Source: Lindgomyces ingoldianus
Taxonomy: Eukaryota > Ascomycota > Dothideomycetes > Pleosporales > Lindgomycetaceae
Length of the DNA: 64,000 nt
NCBI RefSeq assembly: GCF_010093535.1
Contig: NW_022985164.1
Coordinates: 400,142 to 464,141 of the forward strand
Direction: 5' to 3'
Shown here piece by piece: positions 1-11,776 of the stretch. Position 1 is the stretch's first letter. Every line of letters starts with the position of its first letter. The notes under the pieces were generated by a model. The model saw only the letters and a program-made list of their open reading frames with translations, ran no database searches and was not told the DNA's origin. The position numbers were made by a program, and so were the translations under genes.

Positions 1-1320
1 AATTTTAAATATTCACTCACACTTGAGACGAAAAGATAGCCAGGTTCATTGCGATGGGATGATTATTCGTGCCTCGCAGGAACATCGAGCAAGGGCTATC
101 AGATGTAGGGTATGGCATGGCATGGCATGAATTAGGGTTTGGGTTTCCTCTTGGCTTTGATTCTTGGGCTTTTCAATTTCGTATTCTCGGGCTCGCATTT
201 GCAACTTCTTTGACTCCTTTATAATGGCTGGACCGCCGCAATTTCTACATTCCTAGAATTATGTGTGATCATTGTATTCGCAATTTATCTATTCCTATCT
301 GAACTGTGCGCGCTGGTATATGCGAACGCACGTGCTCATAAGGATCATGATCCACGAACCCCCTGAGTTCTGCTGACGTATCTAGAACTCTGCACAGGTA
401 AAAAACGAAGCCCGGACGTGGGCGTATAGTGCCGGACTCCGTATAGTATTTGTCACTGAAGAGGCGCGGTGGAAGGATTCAAGGAATGCCGTTATGTGTG
501 ATGGAACGCTGCACTACCTGCCTAAGGATTCGAGCACGGCTGTTTCAGATTTTTTTTTACTAGAAGGGTTTATCTGAGTCATGTGAGGTATGAAGGCATG
601 GAAAGGGGACTGTTGTTTGAATAGTTTGAATAGGTATTATCATTAAAGTAAAATTAGGGTGATGGGTACGTATGCTAGAAATAATTGGTGCGACCTTTTT
701 TAATGCCCGCGCCTTCCAAAGTTGCATCCTCTTCTAAATGTCTCCAGGAATATTTCGGTGAAGGACGGTCAGAGTCATTGGGGAGATATCCAGACGCTAG
801 GATTACTAACTCCGGATCAAGTTGTTCGTAAGCGGATCCCGGGATTGTATTCGGACTTGGCTGAGTGCTGGTAAGACGTAGGAGATGTCAAGAAGCGCAG
901 CCCGCTAACTTAATACACAACACAACATGCTGTGATCCAGAGCATTTAGTCTCCTTCAGTATGTTGTTTGATCGCTTCGGAATCTAGTCAATATAATATT
1001 GCACAGTTTCTAAGATAGCCAGATAGCACTTGTAGTGGTCTACGAGCACGGCGATGTTAGCAGCCAAAGAGATAGTGACGTCGGGTCCAGTGGGGATCTG
1101 ATTAGTGTTACCGTGGAGCGCGTGAAGAAGGCGAGGAAGAGGAAGAGGTTCCAGTCCAAGATTGCCAGAGTTTTTGGCAGACATAGACCAGCCAAAGTGG
1201 AATAGGGGCTGGATAATAGATACGCAGAAACGGAGGAACCCCCAATGAGGCGTGGAGACGACATGATGATTTAAAAGAGGTTCTGGCGTTGATCATATCC
1301 CGACGCTAGCTGAAGCTCTT
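1..1320. other. Gene-free left edge
   Basis: I see no supported gene here. Open frames on the minus strand around 984-1296 overlap one another in several frames and show no recognisable domain, start context or splice pattern. The stretch near 130-146 resembles a TTAGGG-type telomere motif once or twice but is not an array. Confidence 0.5.
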
Positions 1321-1329
1321 ATTATTAGC

Positions 1330-1793
1330 GTCGCTGTCTCTATTTGTCCCATTGTCGTCTCTATTCAGGCCCTTTGTTTCAGCGATTTCTTCACTTAACC
1401 CATAAGTTCTTCATCTCCAGAAACATCATCTGAAAGCTCACCTGCCAGACTCGGATGACGCATCTTCTCCACCTCTAACAACTCTTGATACTTCCCCTCA
1501 AAGCTATCTTCCCCTCATTTCGCTTTTTCTAACTGCACATATCGCCCATAGTCTAAACTCGGATGCCCGCTGCGACAATCCGCGCAATTTTAGACCTTAC
1601 GAAATACCAAACCCTATCCTCTTCCAAAGGTTCAGCCCGGAGGAGATAGTGTGCGGCGGAATTGTATGGAAGGTAGAAGGTGCGGTGGATCTAGGTCATG
1701 GTTCTAGGTTGCAAACGGGACGTTGGGGTTTCTGAGCGTGAGAGTGGGAGTGAGGTCAATGTGGAGATCTATGGTGTAGAATTCTTCGGCCAT
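1330..1793 (-). pseudogene. Decayed gene of unknown family
   Basis: Reading the minus strand from the ATG at 1793 gives a clean start (MAEEFYTIDLHIDLTPTLTL) that soon meets a stop. The sense then continues in a second frame (around YNSAAHYLLRAEPLEEDRVW) and finally in a third (around YQELLEVEKMRHPSLAGEL). Three successive frames, each protein-like and each broken by stops, fit an old gene with small indels and point mutations better than random sequence. I do not recognise the family, and the exact ends are uncertain. Confidence 0.4.
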
Positions 1794-1799
1794 GGTGTC

Positions 1800-2941
1800 G
1801 CGGTTGCAATTTTTTCTGTTGTTTCTTAGGGTAATAGTTTGATTTTTTTTTTATGCCATGTGTAAAAGGGGGCCGGAGTACTACGGATGCTAGCAAGCAT
1901 GCTGAATGATCTTGAAGATGCTAAATCTATTGTGAGTGATTAAGGACATGTGAACGAGTGGGCTTTATGCTACAGCCATGAGCCACTAACCACAAGGATA
2001 TGCTCATTATTCTCGACATCAGGATTGAGAAGGCAGGCATTGTCCTCGTCATATAGCGTTTTTGAGAATAAACTGCACAGTCTGCTCGAATGGTTATGTG
2101 CGTCCTTCTATTCAACGAGGATCCATTGATGTGGTGTCCAAAGCGGTGAAGGATCCTCGAATCTGTAGAGAGCTAAGAAAATCTACCAGTTAGTACGTTG
2201 TGAAGAAGACGACTGGGGATGAGCTTTGCCTTTCCGGCCGCTTGGATCTTTGGCGAGGACTTCGACGCTGCTCAAGTCTATGGAGATATCCTGGTGCTGA
2301 GACTGGAGGTCGGAATCGGAGATGGGAAGATGAACGGAAATACAATTTGCTCAACCTGTTCCCTAGTAGCTAGGAGAGTGATATTAGAGGTTCATCGCTC
2401 TTAGCGGGCTGAGGTCTGGCCCCGGGCTGTGAGGATCAGCTACCACTGTTTAGACTCTCCAGCGCTATCGCTTTATTCTTCGTGCGCCATCTTTATGTTA
2501 AATGTATAGATGAAGATAGGGATTCATTGGAAAGACCCTGTCGGTTTCAGCAATAGTTGCAGGTAGATGATCCCTGATTGGACACGAGCAGATCTCGGAA
2601 ACCTTCATCCTCTTCCTCCTCAAACACCACTTTCCCCACACTTCCGACCGTCTCCGCGCCTCCGCATCATAATGGCCCCAAGTTTCCTCAACCCCGGGTG
2701 TTCATCCGACTCCGATCTCTCTAGCTGTATCCCGCGTGTTGGGGAAGCTCGGAGAGTCGGCTCGGGGTTAGATTCTCCGTATGCGGCTTCTACTTCACCA
2801 TCACAACCTTCATAACCACTTCTTTTCCGGGCACCATTGTTTCACTGGCAACGGTAGTATATATTGGGCTGGCTTGCTGGTACTGAAGAAGCTGCCAGGA
2901 TTACTTCTTCCTTTGGACCCAGTCCCACTTCAGCTGTTGGA
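1800..2941. other. Intergenic, upstream of the P450
   Basis: No supported gene. The last few hundred bases before 2942 should hold the promoter of the P450. Short open frames around 2219-2404 and 2567-2993 have no recognisable content; the one at 2781 is displaced by the spliced P450 start. Confidence 0.4.
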
Positions 2942-4761
2942 ATGGATCGTCTGGCGGAAACCCGTGTATTACTTTTCTTTGGAGGTGGGGTAGCGATTGT
3001 ATGTTTCCCCGAATCTCAAGAATTCATGAAAGCTGACTGGTTTCATATAGAGTTTCCTCTACGTGGTGGGGGTCGTGGTCTATCGACTATGGTTTCACCC
3101 ACTAGCGAAGTATCCTGCTCCACTTCTGAACCGTGTCACACAAGTGAGTCTCTCGAAGCTACCAAAAGAGATAGGATCTGATTTGGGGAAGCTCCCTGCA
3201 ATTGTATCAGTCCTAGTCGGCCGCTTGCCTATGTACACAAAAACATTGCATGACAAATATGGTAAGCCATTAGGACATATGCCGCTGATCAAATCGTCAA
3301 TGATACCCAGGCCCAATCGTGCGATTAAGTCCGAACGAGCTTTCTTTCAATACCCCTCAGGCGTGGGAAGACATATATGGCCACCGTTTGGGAAAACCGA
3401 ATATGGCAAAGGATCCCATTCACGTTGGAGCTGTTGATCGTAAGTGGGAAAGTGGTATAGCTTTTCATGCTATATTCTGACACCGTTTTTCAGCGGTTCC
3501 CGGAGTCTCCACTATATCGATGTCTGACAATGAAACTCACGCGCGACAGCGGAGGGCTCTTTCTCACGGCTTTAGCCAGCAGGCTTTATGGGGCCAAGAA
3601 GAGATAGTCCAGGGCTACGTCACAAAGCTTCTTAACAACGTGAAGACCTTCGCCGAAAAGAGTCAGTCATTTAATATCGTGGATTGGTACAATTTTATGA
3701 CCTTCGATGTAATTGGGGATCTCTCCTTCGGCGAATCCTTCGGCTGCCTCGAACGCGGAGACTTTCATTTCTGGATTACCCTCATTTTCCGATCTGTGCA
3801 AGCCGGAGCTATTGAGGCTGCCACGAGGCGCTTCGCAACTGCAGGATCTCCTCTTCAAAGCTACCTTATGCGATGGATCCCTAATGAGATGCGAACGCAA
3901 CGAAGAGACCACCTATCCTACAGCAGAGAAAAAGTTTTGAAGCGGCTATCAGACACAAAAAGCGACCGAAAGGACTTCATCTACTATATTCTCCGCCAGT
4001 CAAAACGAATCGACCTGTCCCAGGACGAGATCATTGTTAATGGAGCCCTGTTCATTGTCGCCGGAAGCGAAACCACCGCGATGACTCTGAGTGCTATGAC
4101 AAACTTCCTCATCGCGCATCCGGAGAAATTTGAGAAATTGAAGAAAGAAATCCGAGGGAGCTTCAACTCGGAACAAGAGATCACCGTGGAGAAGGCAACT
4201 GCACTTCAGTACTTGAATGCTTGCATTGAGGAGACTTTACGGTTGCTGCCACCAGCCCCCATTGGGTTCTTACGATCTGTTCCCGCAGGTGGCGACACGA
4301 TTGATGGAGAATACCTTCCAGGAGGTGTAAGTTTTGAAATGATCTAGAGCCTTGGTTGAAGCTAATGAAGTAGACGACCGTCTCTGTGAGTTCGTGGTGT
4401 GCTCAACACAACGCAGCGAACTTCAAGAACCCCGATGAATTCATTCCGGAGAGATGGTTCGATCCAGCATATGCCACAGACTATAAACTTGCCAGCCGAC
4501 CATTCTCCCTCGGTCCACGAGGTTGCATTGGGAAGAAGTGAGTAGCGAGACCTTTAGTGACGCTAACTAGTCTAACGAAGATGTAGCCTGGCATACATGG
4601 AAATGAGACTTGCCTTCAGTCGACTATTCTGGCTTTACGATGTTACCACAACAGACGGTGCGCCGGATTGGAACATGGAAGGCCAGATGAAAAACATGAA
4701 GGCATATAGTACATGGGTGAAGCCTGAACTAAATGTGAAGGTCAGCCCAGTGCGGAGATGA
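2942..4761 (+). CDS. Cytochrome P450 monooxygenase, CYP65-like
   Basis: Membrane-anchored haem monooxygenase, probably of the endoplasmic reticulum. I place exons at 2942-2998, 3051-3143, 3192-3261, 3311-3439, 3494-4326, 4374-4537 and 4587-4761; they sum to 506 codons plus stop. The N-terminus has a hydrophobic anchor ([20 protein letters not shown]), followed by [13 protein letters not shown], the I-helix oxygen-binding motif AGSETT, the ExxR motif (EETLRLL), the PERW segment, and the haem loop [12 protein letters not shown] with the iron-ligand cysteine near residue 445. The haem loop and the RLSPNELSF segment resemble the CYP65 group (isotrichodermin C-15 hydroxylase type), but the substrate cannot be read from sequence. 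It opens a co-oriented group with a regulator, a hydrolase and an exporter. All key motifs are intact. Confidence 0.9.
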
Positions 4762-5106
4762 GATGTTTCTTTGCTTCATGATTCAGATGAGGATAAGTGA
4801 GGCTGCATTTCAGGGAGAAAGGGATAGACATGATTTTGTAGCTGAGATCTGATGCCGGAAATTGAGACTCCTAATTTGCACTGATCTCCCCTCGCTTCGT
4901 AAAGAGAGATTAGCGGTGAACATGCCAAAGCCCAAATGAGCCACCAAGGCCCCCTTGTGGGCAGCCAGAATGCGGGGAAGTCCAATAAGAGGAGATCAAC
5001 TCGTCCCCTCCGAAGGCCGAAGGGCCGTGCATTCCGACCTTCGACGATGAACCTCGCTGTCCTGGCGACAGAAAAAGCCATCAGTGCCTCTGAATTTGCA
5101 CCCGCA

Positions 5107-7237
5107 ATGGCAACAAAGCGGAAGCACGATGCTGCTGCTTCGATGGAGAATCCTCGTGTACGGTCTGACGAGGGTACAGCTTCCATGAGCCCCCAGAACT
5201 CCCAAGGCCATATGGCGGAAAATTATCCCCGTAAGCGCATAGCAATCGCAGTAAGACACCCTCCCAATCTCTCTGATGGACCCCGAAGAAAGCTCTAATT
5301 CGAATTTGCCGTCTAGTGCAATGTGTGTCGGTTCCGGAAGACCCGGTGCGATGCTGCGAAGCCATCTTGCGGATTTTGTACGGATCTTGGGATCGAGTGC
5401 AATTATCGAAAACCTACTGTTGGAGACAGGTTCGTATGCTAGTAATCCTCTATGCATGTGTCGTGACTCTCATCACTCGCTAGAGCAAAGCCAGTAGCCC
5501 CACCATCTGACGCCCTTGTCAATATCGAGAGACGATTGTCCCAACTCGAAGCCCGGCTGGAATCTACGCACCAATTGGTGCAGAATTCTTCAATGCTCTC
5601 TCCAAACGTGTCCACTAGTAGCGAAGTGCTTCTTCCAGTTGAATCGAGATCTCGTAGGTCAAGTCTAAACCGAGGACTCGTTGAATACATCAACACCAAC
5701 CTATCCAATCCATCGGTTGGGACTCCGGTATCTTACGATTTTGCCTATCGACAAACCGCTACCGAAGCTCTTACTGCAAGGCCGAGTTTACTCACCTTTC
5801 GAGCTCCACCCTATATTCATGTGGAGAGCTGGGACTACACGGCAGAGTTTTACGACGATGAGATCCTTGCTGGCGAACACCTCTGTGATCAATTTGATAT
5901 TCTACTCTCACAGCCACTGGACCTAACAAAGAGGACGACAAGACGCTTGCAGCAAAGTTTTGTCGAGAACTTCCTTCGATGGACTCCGATCTTCGACCAG
6001 AGAGCTTGTGTTAGCGCCCTTGAGGAAGCTGCTGCTGGAGACTTCCTAATCCCGAACCCATCCACATGCCTCACGATGCTATTCCTAGCATTGGGGGCGA
6101 TATCGGAAGACCGAAGCGAGAGCCCCGAAAACCAAGCACCCGGATTGGATTACTTTGCTCGAGGTTGCCAGATTCTCGAACGACTATCGCTTCGCACAGG
6201 CAGTCTTCCTACTTTGCAATGCCGAGTTTTGCAGGCTTCTTACTTCAAATTCGCCATCCGACCCATGCAAAGCTGGAATTCTATCACCCAAGCGGCTAGA
6301 GATTGTATGCACCTTCTCACGTCTAGAGTCATAGAGAGAATGAGCCACTCTGAGCAAGAAGCTCTTCATCGTGCTTTCTGGGCTTGTTCGACCATTTTGC
6401 ACGAATTGGAAGCTACTATGAAGATGCATCCTATCGGATTACGTCATTTCCATGAACTTGTCCCTCTTCCGCAATTCGAAGAAGAGGACTCGGGGTTTTA
6501 CTATTTTCTAGCACAGATCAGCCTCCGGAAGTTTTTGACCCAGTCGCTTGAAGTAGTTGGATACCATTCTGGGAGAGTTATCTACGCCCCCGTTGTGACT
6601 AAAGAGCTACGAAAACAAGTCCGCGAATGGTACGATCACCTGCCCTCTAGCATTCGGTTCCCAATAGACACTGCACCTGTCTTCGACTCGAGAAAGTCAT
6701 TCCTACGTGGTCAATATATCGCATTATTTGTAGTCCTTGGTTGGCCTTCGGTCCTCAAGATAATGGAGCATGGCGAGAGCGGAGATGCAATTCTGCTTGA
6801 TTCAGACACGCTGGCAGCAACAAGAGATCAAGCCCAGGGCTGTATTAGGGGTTGCTGTCTATTCTTGAGTGTAGCTGATGAGCAACTCATGGGCAGGAAG
6901 ATGGGTACTCATTTCACCCTTTGGGCGTAAGTTCCCTAGGCTATATTCCCCCTTTAAGTTGCTAATACTTTTGTTCAGCGCATATGCTATGCTTGCAACT
7001 TTAATCATCACATTCAATTGCTCAGCTTTGGCCTTTGTCGAAGAAACCAGACAAGAGCACCATATTCGGAATGCTTACGAGATACTGCGCCCATGGGATC
7101 ACCTTCCATTGATACAACGTGGGCTTGGGAGAATCCGCATCCTGATGCGGCAAGCTGGTCTTGCCGACATCGATAGCGTGCCAAATGAGCCACCATCTCA
7201 CGGCCTCGGTTCCAGCTTGGAGACAAGGCCTGGATGA
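5107..7237 (+). CDS. Zn2Cys6 transcription factor with fungal-specific domain
   Basis: Nuclear DNA-binding regulator, probably controlling its neighbours. Exons 5107-5250, 5317-5433, 5491-6926 and 6979-7237 give 651 residues. A basic stretch (PRKRIAIA) leads straight into the binuclear zinc cluster, which is recovered only after splicing: cysteines near residues 49, 52, 59, 66, 69 and 76 with the exact spacing CX2CX6CX6CX2CX6C. A short coil (around SQLEARLES) follows, then a middle homology region of the PF04082 type. I chose the ATG at 5107 rather than the in-frame ATG at 4936 because it gives the usual short basic N-terminus; the upstream start cannot be excluded. It lies 345 bp after the P450 and 274 bp before the hydrolase, on the same strand, as expected for a pathway-specific regulator. 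Confidence 0.88.
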
Positions 7238-7511
7238 ATCCTGTGATTGTCCGAGCGAGCTGTACAAGTCGTTGCCACTTCACAACAATGACCGCTTTTG
7301 ACGAGAAAAGTGGCGGAGATCAATTTCCGGGGCCCCGCTACTCTCCGAAAATGCACCCCACCAGATCAGGTGCCCGTCAGAAATGACGATGTAGATCACA
7401 TTACATCTACAATACTATTGGGAAGGGACACAACCGGAACATCGCACCTGTAAATAAAACGACTACTCCATATCTAACTAATCACCCTGGATCCATCTAG
7501 TCGATCTCGTC

Positions 7512-8617
7512 ATGGCTTCCAGAAAGATGACAAGAGCATATCCGAATTTTTTAGAATTACCTCTGGATCCGTCACATCCTCCGTATACGGCATGGGGACT
7601 TTGGGGCATGGATGATGAGCTTGGAACGCTGAACCACCTTACGCCAGAGAGGACAGTAGCTGCCGCGAAGGAAATCAAGACAGGTCGCCGGTTCGGCATC
7701 AACTGGGCACTGGAACAGATGGACTACACCGGAGGCTTTCGGGAGACAATCAAGCATGAGATTTTTGAAATTGGAAGGAACATGAACGTATGTGGTTCTT
7801 TGGAAGAACCAGCGTTTTCATCTCACATCTTGGGTAGGATGACCGCATAACATTCAACACTCAAACAAGTACACAGTGGGATGGGCTAAGGCATTGGGGG
7901 TTTGACGATGGGAAGTTTTACAATGGTTTTACGCAAAAGGAGATCCTCGAAAACAAGACTTCACGCCTAGGCATACAAGGTAAGTATTTATTGTCGTCTC
8001 TTAGGACACATGATTGACAGCTCAAAGCTTGGACACAGGAAGGCATCGTTGGAAGGGGAGTTCTGATAGACTTCGTTTCGTTCGCTGAACGTAACGGGAT
8101 CAAATACGATCCACTAGAGTATTATGCCGTACCATTAAAGGTTGCAAAACAGATTGCAGCGGAATGCAAATTCGAGTTTCAGGCTGGAGATATTATCCTT
8201 CTTCGCACTGGTGAGCACCCTGCACCTCACCTACCGTCATTCCGACTGATTGCAACAGGTTTCACTACCGCGTTCGAGTGCGCAAGTATGGACAAGAAGA
8301 AAGAAGTCATGGCAAAGTCTCCCTTCCAATATCCAGGGTTTGAGAGCAACTTCGAAGTTCTGGGGTGGCTCTGGGATACCCAAATTGCTGCTGTCGCAGG
8401 TGATTGCCCTGGATTTGAAGCATGGCCTCCATCAGAGCATGCAATGCATCAAATCCTGCTCGCTGGATTTGGGATGCCGATTGGAGAGATGTTTGCACTC
8501 GACGAGTTGGCGAAGGAATGTGAGAAGCAGCGGAGATGGACATTCTTTTTGGCGAGTGAACCGCTGAATGTGAAGGGAGGCGTTGCGAGCCCACCAAATG
8601 CCTTGGCTATTATGTAG
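7512..8617 (+). CDS. Cyclase-family (kynurenine formamidase-like) hydrolase
   Basis: Metal-dependent hydrolase of the PF04199 cyclase family. Exons 7512-7787, 7838-7979, 8028-8210 and 8259-8617 give 319 residues with all junctions in phase. The N-terminus (PSHPPYTAWGLWGMDDELGT) and the STQWDGLRHWGF segment match the fungal branch, in which TQWDGLRH stands where bacterial members have the HxGTHxD metal-binding motif. Further family features are the GVLIDF segment and the C-terminal CPGFEAWP and SEHAMHQILL parts. The substrate is unknown; members act on amides, lactones or imides. Lying between the cluster regulator and exporter, it could act on the P450 product or open a ring. An ATG-TAG hexamer-like low-complexity stretch follows the stop codon at about 8611-8655. 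Confidence 0.85.
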
Positions 8618-9766
8618 ATGGATATGTAGATGGAGATATAGATGTAGATGCAAGGACTAGAAAAGGACTGCGGCGTCCAGATTAATCAGCAACTTCAACT
8701 CACTTCCAAGGTTCCTTGATTCTGAAATCTTAACGCGTTTCCCTTTCCACCTTAATTCATTAACATTTTCACCCTCTTGTTCATCATCTGACGATCTACC
8801 GTGCATTTGAGAATGACTTCAGCCACAATAGTCCGGCATCGCCACGAGTCAAGCCTCTTCCTTTAATGGCCAATCAGGGCGGCTTTCTGGAAATGGCTCG
8901 GCAAACGATTTCCTTCGTCGCGGATCTTCGGAACAACACCTCCTGTTGACCCTTTCTCCATGTTGGTGAGGTATGGGGTAGTTTGCGGGTTGATGTATGT
9001 TCGCAGAAATGTACTGCACCGCGGACGACTCGGCATTCCAGCATCTTCTGAAACTTGATGCCTCCAGCACCCCTAGATTATATTTAATGGAGTTGGCACT
9101 CATTCTTGCGACCCTCTCTCAAAAGAAACCCACCCTCGCCGGTAAATTACAAAGGTTCCTACTTGATTAATTGACTCCTTCATTTGAAGAGTCGCGCCGA
9201 AGTCTCCGAGCTTCCGAGCATCCCCGTCGTCTCGCTCCACATCACCGCCTCAACGGTTACCCCGGAGCAGAGAACCTGGCCAAGTCGCCCTCACCAATTC
9301 CCCATCCGTGCGCACATGGGGAAGGTCTCACCATACAGGATGTTGCCGAGCTCCGAGCCAAGAACAAAGCTGCAAAGAATTCCACATCATCAGGAAGCCC
9401 CTGAGAAGCCCTAGCCTCCACAAGCTGTCAGATGCAAGTCGTTCCCGCATCACATTTAGCAAACCCGGGGTTTAGTGCATGGGTAAGCAAATCCCACATC
9501 CATGTTGCCACCATGCTACGCCCAGAGCGCTGGGCTTATGGTTCTTAGTCTGCAAACATGAGTCCATCATTATGGTTTCGGGACGGACGAAGCTCGCTTC
9601 GAAAGCGTTAGCATGGGGGATGTGACCATGAGCGAACGTGGTCGGACCCACTGCAACGGATATTGGTGAATATATCTTGACATCCTCCTGCACCTCAAGT
9701 CTATCCATCCTGCAACCTGGGTTTGTGTTTCCTCTCGTTCGGAATCCAATCAGACAAGGGCCAACC
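8618..9766. other. Intergenic between cyclase and MFS genes
   Basis: No supported gene in 1.1 kb. Overlapping short frames at 9171-9414 lack recognisable content. The right part should hold the promoter of the transporter. Confidence 0.45.
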
Positions 9767-11776
9767 ATGGCCTTAGAAAAGATCGAGCAAGAGCAGCTCG
9801 AGGTCATAGAGAATTCTGCTTCTTCTCAAGTCTCGGATGCCATTGCCGAGAAGGGGGTTGTTCACACCAACAACTACATTCCGAATGAAGCAAGGGATGA
9901 AGATGTCGTTACTTTGAAGACATGGATGGTTATTGTCGTAAGTTACACCTTTAACTGTATGGGGTAACGCTAAATCGCCATCAGGTTCTCTCGGCATCCT
10001 ATGGCCTCAGTTTCTGGGTCGTGACGACTCTTGGTGCTATTCAAGCCCAAGTATCAACTCAACTCGGAAATCCGGGCAACGCAGCGTGGTGGACGACCGT
10101 GTAAGCAGCACAACCACCTAGGCTATAAGTTCAGGCTAATAATGGTATAGGTATACCATGTGCACTGCTATCTCCTTCATGGTATTTGGTGGTAACTCAG
10201 ATCTCTTCGGTCGACGATGGTTTGTCATTAGCGGAAACATTCTCGTCTTTGCTGGGTATATCGCCATCGGTTCTGCAAAGAACACTGAATCAATTATTGG
10301 GGGTTGTACGTCCATCGGAATGGTATGTCATAGGGTTTCCTCGCACCACTGATGCTGAAGCTAAGAAATGTAGGGAGCCGGTCTCTGTCAGCTAAGTGCT
10401 TTTGGCATTCCAGAATTACTTCCAAATAGACTTCGTCACATCGGTGTGCTCATTGCAGGTACGACTGCTTTACAACTATTTCCTTTCAAACGCTGATTGA
10501 GCCTAGATGCAAGCACGTGGATTGCTGTTCTTTTTGGACCTATTGTCGCTCGCTACGCCATTCGACACGGAGAATCATGGAGGTGGCTCTTCTACGCCGC
10601 TGCAATAGGGACTTTCATCGTCTTTTTTCTTCTCATCTGGCTCTATCACCCTCCGAAACATCCTCGTGGTATTCCTTGGGACCAGGCTTTGCGTGAATTG
10701 GACTACTTGGGAGCTGTCCTCTTCACAGCTGGCGCTGTCTGCGTTTTTACTGGCGTCATCTACACAACAATTATCCCATCATCCGATCCGAAGGTCATTG
10801 CTTTGCTGTGTGTAGGGTTCGCTGTGATTGGAGTATTCGCATCTTATGAGCGCTTTGCTCCACTCAAGCAAGCGATGTGTCCACCTGACATCTTTGCCAA
10901 GGATAAAGGTCGCGAATTGTATGTCTCCACTTTTTTCTGATTGATTTCAGCATACTAACATGTTCTGATAGTACATACCCATTCATTGCCGGCGTGATCG
11001 TAAATATGTTTTTCTACAGCGTCAACATCGTCTACCCAACCTGCATCAACGTTCTCTGGACCACAGCCTCCACACCCTTATCCACCCAACTCGAATACAC
11101 ACTCCCACAGAACCTAGGTCTCATATTTGGCTCTATGCTCCTTTGGTTCTTCGGCATCAAGATCGGTCACTGGAAATGGCAATTCATCGCCGTATTTGGT
11201 GCAATGACCCTCTTCGGCTCTCTTATGGCGCTCGCCAAACCAGATAATATGGCCATGATCATGGTATTCTGCTTCATCTGCGAGGGGGCATATGGCTGGG
11301 CCCAGACTCTGAGTATTACCTGGATTCAGATGGGTGTCCCACAGACACAGTTGGGTATCTCGGGTGCATTGGCCGGTGTGGCGAGGTGGACTGGTGGCGC
11401 ATTGTCGAGCTCGATTTACCTCGCCATCCTTAGCAACGTGCAGATCGAACAAGCCGGCAAGCTGATATCAAAGGCTGTCGCTGCCACCGGAGGTTCGCAG
11501 GCAACTGCTACGGCTCTCATATCAGCGATTCCGCTTGGCGCAGAAGCGATTGCTAAGATCCCTGGAACGACGGAAGCGATGGTAGCAGCCGCGGGTGGAG
11601 CCTTCGTTCAGAGCTATGTTGTTGCCTTGAGGACGGTCTGTCTGACGAGTATTGCATTCGGGGTTGTCGGGACGATTTGCTGTTGCTTGAGTAACGATAT
11701 TGGGCCGAAGATGAACGACAAGATTGAGGTGTTCTTAGAGAATGATGTTCAGGCTGGGAAGAATAGGTTTCATTAA
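9767..11776 (+). CDS. MFS transporter, TRI12/siderophore-iron type (DHA2-like)
   Basis: Plasma-membrane proton-driven exporter with about 14 membrane segments. Exons 9767-9937, 9985-10100, 10151-10322, 10374-10458, 10507-10918 and 10972-11776 give 586 residues, all in phase. The acidic soluble N-terminus is followed by segments typical of the PF06609 (TRI12) family: GNSDLFGRRWFVISGN (the MFS signature loop), SAFGIPELLPNRLRHIGVL, and the GPIVARYAIRHGESWRW region. The first ATG in good context is at 9767. In trichothecene clusters this family exports the product; other members carry siderophores. As the last gene of the co-oriented group it most likely exports the local pathway product or a xenobiotic. 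I see no breaks. Confidence 0.88.

Noticed and set aside
120..150. Telomere-like GGGTTTGGGTTT string
   Set aside because: Only one or two imperfect units, not a tandem array, and nothing subtelomeric beside it.
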